A stretch of DNA of 64,000 bases from Lachnospiraceae bacterium (lineage in GTDB: Bacteria > Bacillota > Clostridia > Lachnospirales > Lachnospiraceae): positions 1 through 64,000 of the forward strand of contig JAFSYI010000004.1 of assembly GCA_017450065.1 (NCBI GenBank), in the 5' to 3' direction. The translations under genes and the position numbers were made by a program. Positions 56,387-64,000 of the stretch are shown here, one piece after another; position 1 is the first letter of the stretch, and each line of letters starts with the position of its first letter. Below the pieces are notes generated by a model. That model had not been told where the DNA came from and ran no database searches. It saw only the letters and a list, made by a program, of their open reading frames with translations.

Positions 56387-57424
56387 TCACTGCTCTTTAT
56401 CAGTATCTGTTTCTTTCTCTTCCGCACTTCCGTTTAATCCGTAATGTTCCCTCACTTTCTGCTCAACCTCGGCAAGCACCTCAGGATTCTTCTCAAAGTA
56501 CAGCTTGGTATTCTCGCGTCCCTGTCCGATCTTCTGTCCCTCGTATGAATACCATGCGCCCGACTTGTTAATGATATCGATCCCTGCCGCAAGATCAACA
56601 ATATCTCCTATCATTGATATACCCTTGCCGAACATTATATCAAACTCTGCCTCTTTAAACGGCGGAGCGATCTTGTTCTTCACAACCTTAACCCTTGTGC
56701 GGTTACCGATAACCTCTCCTCCCTGCTTAAGTGACTCTATTCTTCTCACATCAAGACGTACCGATGAATAGAACTTAAGCGCACGTCCTCCTGTTGTCGT
56801 CTCGGGGTTACCAAACATAACGCCCACTTTTTCTCTTAACTGATTTATGAATATAACCGTACAGTTGGACTTTGATATTACAGCCGTGAGCTTACGCAGA
56901 GCCTGTGACATGAGCCGTGCCTGAAGACCTACATGTGAATCACCCATATCACCGTCTATTTCTGCTTTCGGAACAAGAGCGGCAACAGAATCCACTACAA
57001 TAATGTCAACTGCCCCGGAGCGGACCATTGTTTCCGTGATCTCCAGTGCCTGTTCGCCGTTATCAGGCTGGGATATATACAGATTATCGATATCAACACC
57101 TATATTCCTGGCATATACCGGATCGAGAGCATGTTCCGCATCTATAAAGCCTGCAATACCGCCTCTTTTCTGCACCTCGGCGATCATATGAAGCGTTACC
57201 GTTGTCTTACCTGAGGATTCCGGGCCGTATATCTCTATTATCCTTCCCTTCGGGATTCCTCCCAGTCCAAGAGCTATATCAAGGCTCAGCGAACCTGTAG
57301 GTATGGTTTCAACATTCATATGGCTGGCGGTATCTCCAAGCTTCATTACGGAGCCTTTTCCATACTCCTTCTCTATCTTTGACAATGCCGCTTCCAATGC
57401 TTTAAGCTTTTCTTCTTTTTCCAT
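56387..57424 (-). CDS. recA: recombinase RecA
   Basis: 345 residues. Walker A GPESSGKT at 67-74, the catalytic-Glu and Walker B region ([20 protein letters not shown]), L2 loop [20 protein letters not shown], acidic C-terminus. It drives strand exchange and LexA autocleavage. Two LexA boxes lie in its promoter. Confidence 0.99.
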   Translation of the reverse strand: MEKEEKLKALEAALSKIEKEYGKGSVMKLGDTASHMNVETIPTGSLSLDIALGLGGIPKGRIIEIYGPESSGKTTVTLHMIAEVQKRGGIAGFIDAEHALDPVYARNIGVDIDNLYISQPDNGEQALEITETMVRSGAVDIIVVDSVAALVPKAEIDGDMGDSHVGLQARLMSQALRKLTAVISKSNCTVIFINQLREKVGVMFGNPETTTGGRALKFYSSVRLDVRRIESLKQGGEVIGNRTRVKVVKNKIAPPFKEAEFDIMFGKGISMIGDIVDLAAGIDIINKSGAWYSYEGQKIGQGRENTKLYFEKNPEVLAEVEQKVREHYGLNGSAEEKETDTDKEQ

Positions 57425-57561
57425 TTTTCTCTCCTTATCCCCTTGTCATTACCTATTATATTCTATACACTTCATCCACTGCTGCCTGATAAAAAAAACA
57501 GACAGTTTCCGAAAACCCGTAAGAGCTCAAATCCCTTGGCCGGCCCCGGCCGGACGATTAA

Positions 57562-57614
57562 TGAACATCTGTTCGCTGCATAAGTAATATAAAACATCCG
57601 TTCGATAATGTCAA
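57562..57614 (-). promoter_or_regulatory. recA promoter with two LexA boxes
   Basis: Minus strand -35 TTGACA (57609-57614), 17-bp spacer, -10 TATATT (57586-57591). LexA boxes of the firmicute CGAAC-N4-GTTYG type: CGAACAGATGTTCA (57562-57575), downstream of the -10, and a weaker CGAACGGATGTTTT (57591-57604) within the spacer. Leader of about 140 nt contains a GGCCGGCC-rich palindrome (57537-57555). The 344-bp gap 57425-57768 shows no gene. Confidence 0.85.
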
Positions 57615-57735
57615 GCGTTTTTTGTTTTTGTTTTTGAATTTTGTTTTGATTCTTGATTTCCAAACCAGATCCATTAAGCACACTTCGCTTAACGACAATA
57701 AATGTAACACAGAAAAATATGTAAAATGAGATATA

Positions 57736-57757
57736 ACACGGACATTAAGCCCGTGTA
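57736..57757 (-). terminator. probable terminator of the cinA-like gene
   Basis: Stem ACACGG/CCGTGT (57751-57756 with 57736-57741) followed on the minus strand by TATATCTCATTTT, 12 bp beyond the stop. Confidence 0.55.
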
Positions 57758-57768
57758 TTGCAATTATT

Positions 57769-58611
57769 TCACGAAAAATTCTTCTCACTGTAATACTCAA
57801 GAATACACATCCTGAGCATTGAAAGAGCTGCAGATGTGGCTTTACGCCTTATCTCCATTCTGTCGCCCTCGAAATTATATTTGTTTACCTTGGTCTTTCC
57901 GCACACATTGCATCCAATGTACACAAGACCAACGGGCTTTTCCTCGGTACCACCGTCCGGTCCTGCTATACCTGTAGTCGAAAGATTTACATTTGCTTTG
58001 GAAGCCGAGGCGCATCCCTTGACCATTTCCTTGGCTGTCTGCTCGCTGACCGCTCCGTACTTGACCAGCGTACTCTTTTTCACACCGAGTCTTGTACGCT
58101 TTGCCTTGTTCGAATATGTAACAAAGCCTTCTTTAAAGACCTCCGACGCTCCCGGAACATCTATTATCTTGGAAGCAACCATACCACCCGTACAGGATTC
58201 ACAGGTGGCAAGCACAAGTGCATTGGTACTTAAAAGCTCAACAACAGACTGTTCAAGCGTAGTATCCTTATCCGTAGCATATATATTAAGCCCAAACCTG
58301 TTCTTTATCTCTTTAACAACAGGTTTGCACAGCTTCTTTGCACTGTTATCTCCGTCATCAACCGCTTCAAGGATAATATGCACGTCACCCGGGAAAGCCT
58401 CGATACTAATCTTCGGATTTGAGGATCCCGCCAGATCCCTGACGGCGTTGCGGACTTCCTTTTCCTTCATTCCGCATATTTTAAAATACTTTACAAATCT
58501 TCCGTTCTGTTCGGATTCCGAAGCTTCCTCATCTGTCATATCCGTCTTTGCCTCGGTGCTGACCGGATCTGTGTCCGGAACATTTTTCCCTTTAATCTTA
58601 TCCTTTGACAT
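57769..58611 (-). CDS. CinA C-terminal-domain protein (NMN deamidase-like)
   Basis: 280 residues from the ATG at 58611, preceded by AGAGG; a longer frame upstream overlaps pgsA. The C-terminal 160 residues are the CinA/PncC domain (LVLATCESCTGGMVASKIIDVPG, FVTYSNKAKRTRLGV, LSTTGIAGPDGGTEEKPVGLVYIG). Before it lies a KH-like segment as in the middle of full CinA, but the N-terminal MoCF-type domain of about 170 residues is absent, replaced by a charged stretch. It may convert NMN to nicotinate mononucleotide. The pgsA-cinA-recA order is conserved. Confidence 0.88.
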   Translation of the reverse strand: MSKDKIKGKNVPDTDPVSTEAKTDMTDEEASESEQNGRFVKYFKICGMKEKEVRNAVRDLAGSSNPKISIEAFPGDVHIILEAVDDGDNSAKKLCKPVVKEIKNRFGLNIYATDKDTTLEQSVVELLSTNALVLATCESCTGGMVASKIIDVPGASEVFKEGFVTYSNKAKRTRLGVKKSTLVKYGAVSEQTAKEMVKGCASASKANVNLSTTGIAGPDGGTEEKPVGLVYIGCNVCGKTKVNKYNFEGDRMEIRRKATSAALSMLRMCILEYYSEKNFS

Positions 58612-58631
58612 CGTTAAGTCCTCTTCGTACA

Positions 58632-59180
58632 TCAATGCCTGTCTGTTTTAAGCACGGCTCTGTTTTTATAGATATAATCTATCAGTGAAACTATTGTAAG
58701 TATCAGTGCGATCCATGTAAGGATGACTGTGGTTATCCTGAAAAAAGGAAGATCCACATCACCTATCATAAACCCTATCATTATCATCTGAAATACTGTC
58801 TTGAACTTTCCCCAGTAACTTGCTGCTATCACAACCCCGTTATCGGACGCAACAAGCCTTAACCCGCTGATGATGAACTCCCTGCTTATTATAACTATTG
58901 CCATCCACTCTTTAAGTGCTCCGTTTGCAACCAGGCAAATAAGAGCAGAACATACCAGCAGCTTGTCGGCCAATGGATCCATAAACTTTCCGAAGTTTGT
59001 TACAAGACCGTATTTCCTCGCAATCTTTCCGTCAAAAAGATCGGTAAAGCTTGCGATAATAAATATTGCAAGAGCTATCCACTTATGAAATCCCTGCGGT
59101 ATATCGGCAAGCATAAAGAAAACAAAGAAAGGGATCATAATAACTCTTAGAATTGTTAACCTGTTAGGCAGATTCATCAC
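58632..59180 (-). CDS. pgsA: CDP-diacylglycerol-glycerol-3-phosphate 3-phosphatidyltransferase
   Basis: 182 residues with several membrane helices and the CDP-alcohol phosphotransferase motif D-G-x2-A-R-x8-G-x3-D-x3-D: FTDLFDGKIARKYGLVTNFG then KFMDPLADK. It makes phosphatidylglycerol phosphate. It overlaps rimO by 17 bp; the first codons are two ATGs in a row. Confidence 0.95.
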   Translation of the reverse strand: MMNLPNRLTILRVIMIPFFVFFMLADIPQGFHKWIALAIFIIASFTDLFDGKIARKYGLVTNFGKFMDPLADKLLVCSALICLVANGALKEWMAIVIISREFIISGLRLVASDNGVVIAASYWGKFKTVFQMIMIGFMIGDVDLPFFRITTVILTWIALILTIVSLIDYIYKNRAVLKTDRH

Positions 59181-60504
59181 ATAATTCTCCGATCAGGTCG
59201 TATTCGTTTGCACCTGTTACTTCAACTCGTACAATGTCTCCGCTCATGATTTCGCGGTCAGAATCCACAAAGATCATCCCGTCAACTTCCGGAGCATCCA
59301 TATAGGTGCGGCCTACATATATATCCTCATCAGCAAGACGTCCTTCGATCATCACATCAAGCTTTCTTCCCGTCATCCCTTCGGCATGTCTGAAAGCAAT
59401 CTCCTGCTGAAGCTCCATTATTTCGTTTCGTCTTAAAGCCTTTACTTCTTCATCTATCTGCCCCGGCATAAGAGCCGCGGCCGTATCTTCCTCTTCTGAA
59501 TACGCAAAAACCCCGAGCCGTTCAAACTTCATGTCCCTGACAAAGCTTTTCAGTATTTCATGGTCTTCCTGTGTTTCACCCGGAAAACCTGTTATGAGTG
59601 TCGTCCTTATTGCAATATCCGGGATCTCTTCCCTAAGCTTTCCTATTATACCTCGAAGCTCATTGCAGTCCGTTCTCCTGCCCATTCTTTTCAGTATTGC
59701 ATCGGATGCATGCTGGACAGGCATATCTATATACTTGCAGATCTTCGGTTCCTCTTTTATTACCCTTATCAGCTCATCCGTTATCTCTTCAGGATAACAG
59801 TACTGAAGCCTTATCCATTCAATACCGTCAATAAGACAAAGCTTTTTCAGAAGTTCGGGCAGCATATTCCGGCCGTAAATATCCGTTCCGTAAAGGGTTG
59901 TCTCCTGGGCTACAAGTATAAGCTCTTTTACCCCCTTTGATGAAAGTCCCCGGGCCTCTTTAACAAGTCGTTCCACAGGGAAGGAACGGTAATGCCCCCT
60001 TATCTTTGGAATAATGCAGTAAGTGCAGCATTTATCGCATCCCTCGGCGATCTTAAGATAAGAATAAAATCCGCCTGTTGACATCACTCTTTCTGCTTCC
60101 GGTATCAGCAGCCTGTCAACCGGTTCAAGCTTCTGAACACTTCCGCCTGCAAGCACCTCATCTATTACCCGGCCAATCCCGTCGTAAGCTGTGGTACCGA
60201 CAATGGCATCAACCTCGGGAATTTCTTTATGTATTTCCCCGGCATAACGCTGCGCCAGGCATCCGGTCACAATAAGAGCCCTGCATCTTGCACTGTCATC
60301 TGTACGAAGTCTTCCGTAATCCAGAATGGTATTTATGCTTTCCTCTTTTGCATCCTGAATGAAGCAGCATGAATTTACGATAATAATATCCGCTTCATTC
60401 TCATCATCCGTAAACTCATAGCCGGCATCTCTCAGTATACCGAGCATATACTCGGAGTCAACGAGATTCTTATCGCACCCAAGGGAAACAAACAATACCT
60501 TCAT
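59164..60504 (-). CDS. rimO: ribosomal protein S12 methylthiotransferase RimO
   Basis: 446 residues from the ATG at 60504 (MKVLFVSLGCDKNLVDSE), with GGAG upstream; a TTG 21 bp earlier is the alternative. Order: UPF0004 domain with SLGCDKNLVDSE and INSCCF-like Cys ligands, radical SAM domain with C-x3-C-x2-C in GCDKCCTYCIIPKIRG, C-terminal TRAM domain. It thiomethylates Asp of ribosomal protein S12. Confidence 0.96.
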   Translation of the reverse strand: MKVLFVSLGCDKNLVDSEYMLGILRDAGYEFTDDENEADIIIVNSCCFIQDAKEESINTILDYGRLRTDDSARCRALIVTGCLAQRYAGEIHKEIPEVDAIVGTTAYDGIGRVIDEVLAGGSVQKLEPVDRLLIPEAERVMSTGGFYSYLKIAEGCDKCCTYCIIPKIRGHYRSFPVERLVKEARGLSSKGVKELILVAQETTLYGTDIYGRNMLPELLKKLCLIDGIEWIRLQYCYPEEITDELIRVIKEEPKICKYIDMPVQHASDAILKRMGRRTDCNELRGIIGKLREEIPDIAIRTTLITGFPGETQEDHEILKSFVRDMKFERLGVFAYSEEEDTAAALMPGQIDEEVKALRRNEIMELQQEIAFRHAEGMTGRKLDVMIEGRLADEDIYVGRTYMDAPEVDGMIFVDSDREIMSGDIVRVEVTGANEYDLIGELCDESA

Positions 60505-60511
60505 ATCCGGA

Positions 60512-60742
60512 TCATTCTCCGACAACCTTGACTACGCCCGAATTAAGCTCCTCAATAGCTACCGAAAGAGGTTTCTTTTCGGACGAATTGACCACCGGTG
60601 TGGGTGCTCCGTCTATAAGCTGCCTTGCACGCTTGCTTGTGGCCATAACTATTGAATAGCGGCTGTTAACTACCGGCTGCTCGCCTTCCTCAACCTCACT
60701 GTTCACTACCTTCATAAGATCACTGTATGACGGATGTAACAT
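60512..60742 (-). CDS. rpoZ: RNA polymerase subunit omega
   Basis: 76 residues. MLHPSYSDLMKVVNSE, the core YSIVMATSKRARQLIDGA and EKKPLSVAIEELNSGVVKV match RpoZ. It follows gmk by 29 bp, a conserved order. Omega supports core enzyme assembly. Confidence 0.93.
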   Translation of the reverse strand: MLHPSYSDLMKVVNSEVEEGEQPVVNSRYSIVMATSKRARQLIDGAPTPVVNSSEKKPLSVAIEELNSGVVKVVGE

Positions 60743-60771
60743 TTCTTAACCTCCTAAGATACATATTTGTT

Positions 60772-61401
60772 TTAATGTTTATTAAAGAACTCTCCGAATC
60801 CTTTTACAACATCATCTATAAGATCCATATTTCTGAATGTCGCATATTTGGCAGACTGGATGGTATTGTGAACCCTTTTTACACATTCATCAAGATCATC
60901 GTTTATTATCAGAAAATCATATTCCCCGATAACCTCAGCTTCCTTTGCGCCCTGCCTCATACGCTTCAATATTGTTTCTTCATTCTCCGTGCCACGTCCC
61001 TTCAGCCTGTTGTAAACCTCATCCACACTGGGCGGCATAACAAACAGAAGCAATGCGTCCGGCCGCTTCTCCTTTATCTGAAGCGCTCCCTGCTGTTCTA
61101 TTTCCAATATGACATCCTTGCCGTCCTTAAGCATCTTCTCCACGTATTCCGCGGGAGTACCGTAATAATTATCAACATAACGCGCATACTCAAGCAGTTC
61201 TTCTGCTTTGATCATGTCTTCAAATTCTTCCACGGTCTTAAAAAAATACTCACGGCCGTCCTTTTCTCCGGGTCTTGGCGATCTGGTAGTGGCAGAAACA
61301 GACAAAGCATAGTTATCATACTTATCCAGAAGCTCTTTGACTATCGTACCCTTACCCGAACCTGCAAAACCCGATAATATGAGCAGTATACCTTTTTTCA
61401 T
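60772..61401 (-). CDS. gmk: guanylate kinase
   Basis: 209 residues. P-loop GFAGSGKGT at 11-19 (Phe-Ala in place of the more usual Pro-Ser), GMP-binding SVSATTRSPRPGEKDGREYFF and YYGTPAEYVEKML. It phosphorylates GMP to GDP. It lies between yicC and rpoZ. The small remA gene often found between yicC and gmk is absent: the gap is 37 bp. Confidence 0.97.
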   Translation of the reverse strand: MKKGILLILSGFAGSGKGTIVKELLDKYDNYALSVSATTRSPRPGEKDGREYFFKTVEEFEDMIKAEELLEYARYVDNYYGTPAEYVEKMLKDGKDVILEIEQQGALQIKEKRPDALLLFVMPPSVDEVYNRLKGRGTENEETILKRMRQGAKEAEVIGEYDFLIINDDLDECVKRVHNTIQSAKYATFRNMDLIDDVVKGFGEFFNKH

Positions 61402-61438
61402 GAATACCTCCCCGGATAAATGTTTTTAATCCGTATGA

Positions 61439-62317
61439 TCACTCTATGTTCTGTATCTGTTCACGTACCTTTTCTATATCGGTCTTAAGATCGATCGCAA
61501 CATTGGATGTCAGCAGATCATTGGACTTGCTCAGGATCGTATTTGCCTCCCTGTTCATCTCCTGCGCGATAAAATCAAGCTTTCTCCCCACAGAACCACC
61601 GGTCTTCAAAGTAACCTCTGTGCTCTTTATATGGCTTCTGAGCCTTACAAGCTCCTCATCAACGCATACCCTGTCAGCAAAAAGAGCCACCTCTGTCAAT
61701 ATCCTGCTCTCGTCGATCTTAACATCGGCCAGCATGTCCCTGACCCTCTCGGTGATCTTCTGCCTGTATTCGTCAATAATGGCGGGAGCCCGTTTCTCGA
61801 TCTCATCCACATAACCGAGCATTTCCTCAAGTTTGCCGATCAGATCCTGCTTAAGATTACTGCCTTCCGTCAAACGTGAATTTACAAATGCTTCGCTTGC
61901 ACCGCGTATTGCATTTTCCAGGTCGCTCCATAGTTCTTCCTCATCGATCTCCTGTTCTTCCAATGTGAATACCTCCGGATATCTTGACAGAACCGATACC
62001 CTTATATCATTATCGAGTCCGAACTCATTTCCCATCTCATTAAGATATTTAAGATATGCCTTTGCCATATCCTTATTATATTTCAGGCTGAAATTATCCT
62101 CTGTATAGTCCTCATAAGTGATATATACGTCAACCTTTCCTCTCTGTATATATTCCTTAAGAAGATTACGGACAGACGACTCAAAGAAGCTGAGCTTCTT
62201 TGGCATTTTTATATTAACATCCAGGTATCTGTGATTAACGGATTTGATCTCCACGGTGATCTTACGCTTCTCATCACAGTATTCGGCGCGTCCGAACCCC
62301 GTCATGCTTTTTATCAT
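61439..62317 (-). CDS. yicC: YicC-family endoribonuclease
   Basis: 292 residues. MIKSMTGFGRAEY at the start, VEIKSVNHRYLDVNIKMP, RGKVDVYITYED, and the C-terminal GRKLDFIAQEMNREANTILSKSND signature. E. coli YicC is an RNase; the same role is likely here. The order yicC-gmk-rpoZ is typical for firmicutes. Confidence 0.93.
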   Translation of the reverse strand: MIKSMTGFGRAEYCDEKRKITVEIKSVNHRYLDVNIKMPKKLSFFESSVRNLLKEYIQRGKVDVYITYEDYTEDNFSLKYNKDMAKAYLKYLNEMGNEFGLDNDIRVSVLSRYPEVFTLEEQEIDEEELWSDLENAIRGASEAFVNSRLTEGSNLKQDLIGKLEEMLGYVDEIEKRAPAIIDEYRQKITERVRDMLADVKIDESRILTEVALFADRVCVDEELVRLRSHIKSTEVTLKTGGSVGRKLDFIAQEMNREANTILSKSNDLLTSNVAIDLKTDIEKVREQIQNIE

Positions 62318-62441
62318 TACCCTTCTCCTTACCCGAGCGTTTCACTGATCCATATACTGACTTCACCAGGCTTAAGCAGACTTTGCCCGTCTGTTTGCGA
62401 TAAATATTATATGCCAGCCCCCGGACTCCGTCAAGGAATTA

Positions 62442-63380
62442 TTACCTCTCGCACCTGTATTTAAGGTCTTCCCAGCGCCTGTCAACCTCGTTCTGGAACT
62501 GAACGATCAGATCCTCGTTTCCTTTTTTGAACAGATGCTTAAATCTTCCCTGTTCTCTCAGGAAATCCTCGATCGGAAGCTTCTTCTTCGGCTCGTAATT
62601 AAGTATCCATTTGCCGTGATCCACTTCAAAAAGCGGCCAGTAACAGGTCTCCACGCCCAGCCTGCAGATCTTCATTATTTCCGAAGTCTCATACCGCCAG
62701 CCCCTCGGACACGGCGCCATAATGTTAAGGAAAGCAGCTCCTTCCGTATAGATCGCCTTCTCCGACTTTTCATACATATCCTTGAAATTCTGTGTCAGGG
62801 TTGTCTGCGCAACATAGGGAACGTCATGCTCTGCGATTATTGCAGCGAGGTCCTTCCTGTTCTGCATCTTTCCGTTCGACTGTGTCCCGACCGGCGTTGT
62901 AGTGGTATCGGCAAACATCGGAGTAGCCGATGAGCGCTGGATACCGGTATTCATGTATGCTCCGTTGTCGTAGCATACATAGACCATGTCATGTCCCCTC
63001 TCCATTGCTCCGGAAAGTGACTGGAATCCGATATCATAGGTTCCTCCGTCTCCACCGAACGTAATAAACTTGAAATTATCGTCTTCGCTTATCTTTCCGC
63101 GTTTCTTCAGGGCCCTGTATGCCGTTTCCACTCCCGAGAGCGTGGCTCCGGCATTTTCAAAAGCATTATGTATATATGAATCCTCCCATGCTGTGTAAGG
63201 ATACATAAATGTAGACACCTCAAGACAGCCTGTGGCATTACCTATGACCGCACGGTCTCCTTCATGCAGTGCCCTTAACACACCACGTACAGCTATTGTC
63301 GCTCCACAGCCTGCGCACATCCTGTGTCCCGCAGCAAGACGCTCGGGCTTGTTCATAACCTCTTTAAGATTGTAACTCAT
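62442..63380 (-). CDS. porB: pyruvate:ferredoxin oxidoreductase, beta subunit
   Basis: 312 residues. MCAGCGATIAVRGVLRAL with Cys ligands for a 4Fe-4S cluster, the thiamine diphosphate region ITFGGDGGTYDIGFQSLSGA and NGAYMNTGIQRSSATP, and ACPRGW-like PCPRGWRYETSE with a further Cys. It takes part in CoA-dependent decarboxylation of pyruvate (or a related 2-oxoacid) with ferredoxin as electron acceptor. It follows the alpha subunit by 13 bp. Confidence 0.93.
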   Translation of the reverse strand: MSYNLKEVMNKPERLAAGHRMCAGCGATIAVRGVLRALHEGDRAVIGNATGCLEVSTFMYPYTAWEDSYIHNAFENAGATLSGVETAYRALKKRGKISEDDNFKFITFGGDGGTYDIGFQSLSGAMERGHDMVYVCYDNGAYMNTGIQRSSATPMFADTTTTPVGTQSNGKMQNRKDLAAIIAEHDVPYVAQTTLTQNFKDMYEKSEKAIYTEGAAFLNIMAPCPRGWRYETSEIMKICRLGVETCYWPLFEVDHGKWILNYEPKKKLPIEDFLREQGRFKHLFKKGNEDLIVQFQNEVDRRWEDLKYRCER

Positions 63381-63393
63381 ACCTTGCGCCTCC

Positions 63394-64000
63394 CTATTCC
63401 CTTAAGCCTATATATTTATACTGTTCAGGCTCTTTCCCGCCTTTTATCACAGCATCCATTTCATTAAAGATATCATATACATGATCCACAGTGAAATCAC
63501 GGCCGGCAAGACCGTATATATAGCTTATTGCCTCTGTTGATACCTTATGTTTAAACAGTGCGGCACATACCTCCATGCTGAGGGGGCCTCCGTTGCCGTT
63601 ATAGCTTTCACATCTGTCCATGATCGCAACACATTTACAGTTCCTCAGGGCATCTGCTATCTCCTTTGCCGGGAAAGGCCTGAATACTCTGAGCTTGAGG
63701 ATTCCGGCTTTCATTCCGTTTTCCCTGAGATCGTCGCATGCCTGCTTGGCTGTTCCTGCCGCAGAGCCCATGATCAGCATGATATAGTCTGCATCCTCTG
63801 TCCTGTATTCCTCAAAAAGTCCGTATTTTCTTCCCGATATATGTTCGAACCTCCGGGCAACCTCAAGAATTACTTCCTTGCTGTTCTCCATTGCAATTTC
63901 CTGATTCTTCTTGGCCTCCATGGCATAACCGGAGATTGAATAGGGGCCTACCGAAACAGGCTTGCCGGGGTTGAGCAGATATTCCTCAGGCTCATATGTA
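63394..64000 (-). CDS. porA: pyruvate:ferredoxin oxidoreductase, alpha subunit, partial
   Basis: The C-terminal 202 residues; the frame stays open to the right edge (TYEPEEYLLNPGKPVSVGPY), so the gene starts outside the window and the internal ATG at 63921 is not the start. Features: GSAAGTAKQACDDLRENGMKAGILKLRVFRPFPAKEIADAL and VAIMDRCESYNGNGGPL, typical of the PorA/VorA transketolase C-terminal domain. The split alpha/beta arrangement is of the multi-subunit type; gamma and delta would be expected beyond the edge. Confidence 0.9.
   Translation of the reverse strand, partial: TYEPEEYLLNPGKPVSVGPYSISGYAMEAKKNQEIAMENSKEVILEVARRFEHISGRKYGLFEEYRTEDADYIMLIMGSAAGTAKQACDDLRENGMKAGILKLRVFRPFPAKEIADALRNCKCVAIMDRCESYNGNGGPLSMEVCAALFKHKVSTEAISYIYGLAGRDFTVDHVYDIFNEMDAVIKGGKEPEQYKYIGLRE

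Noticed and set aside
57836-58651. 271-residue plus-strand frame opposite the cinA-like gene
   Set aside because: Antisense shadow of a well-supported gene; S/T/L-rich, no ribosome site.

Overview
The window reads as chromosome of an anaerobic, probably gut-dwelling Clostridia, most likely a Lachnospiraceae member (Roseburia/Butyrivibrio-like). This rests on gene content: split pyruvate:ferredoxin oxidoreductase subunits, sporulation sigma factor SigH, RNase Y, Mini-RNase III, a firmicute type VII secretion (T7SS) ATPase and several Lachnospiraceae-style DUF proteins. Genus is inference. Nearly all genes lie on the minus strand; the exceptions are argG with its two followers and one tRNA.

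Region 1-5.9 kb is accessory. It holds a three-gene restriction-modification-like operon (ribbon-helix-helix regulator, EcoRI-type adenine methyltransferase, DUF262 protein running off the window edge) and a large secreted Ig-like/beta-helix surface protein whose C-terminus seems cut off. Region 5.9-9.1 kb has a LytS-type kinase with a REC-winged-helix regulator, followed by 1.1 kb without protein genes. That gap contains a 278-bp hairpin-rich element with imperfect terminal inverted repeats and, behind a perfect TTGACA-17-TATAAT promoter, a roughly 425-nt minus-strand RNA gene candidate.

Region 9-17.7 kb carries L-arabinose genes (araD, araB), a DUF4358 lipoprotein, a three-protein cell-surface O-acylation set (MBOAT, DHHW, SGNH hydrolase) and glyA. 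Region 17.8-28.2 kb is an unbroken minus-strand run: DUF1653, holA, comEC, GerMN lipoprotein, OmpR-type two-component pair, comEA, and a pseudokinase with two FHA domains. Then come htrA, a solute-binding protein, and an arginine cluster (GNAT, argJ, argB, argD) divergent from argG, with paired promoters that share TGCAT-type palindromes.

Region 38.3-47.4 kb is the main system of interest: a compact T7SS locus of an FHA-EssC ATPase, an EsaB-like ubiquitin fold, four WXG100-type proteins, a VWA-TM-FHA membrane protein, and a lipase fused to a C-terminal WXG100-like helical domain with a YxxxE signal. EsaA, EssA and EssB are not recognisable in the window. A single promoter sits upstream of essC.

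From 47.4 kb on the gene order is conserved housekeeping: tRNA-Thr, sigH, rlmB, mrnC, cysS, cysE, ispF, a lipoprotein, tRNA-Met, rny, recX, recA (with two LexA boxes), a CinA C-terminal-domain protein, pgsA, rimO, rpoZ, gmk, yicC and porB/porA. A 146-bp palindromic element lies between cysS and cysE and supplies the cysE stop codon; one of its ends recurs as an exact 24-mer beside araD.
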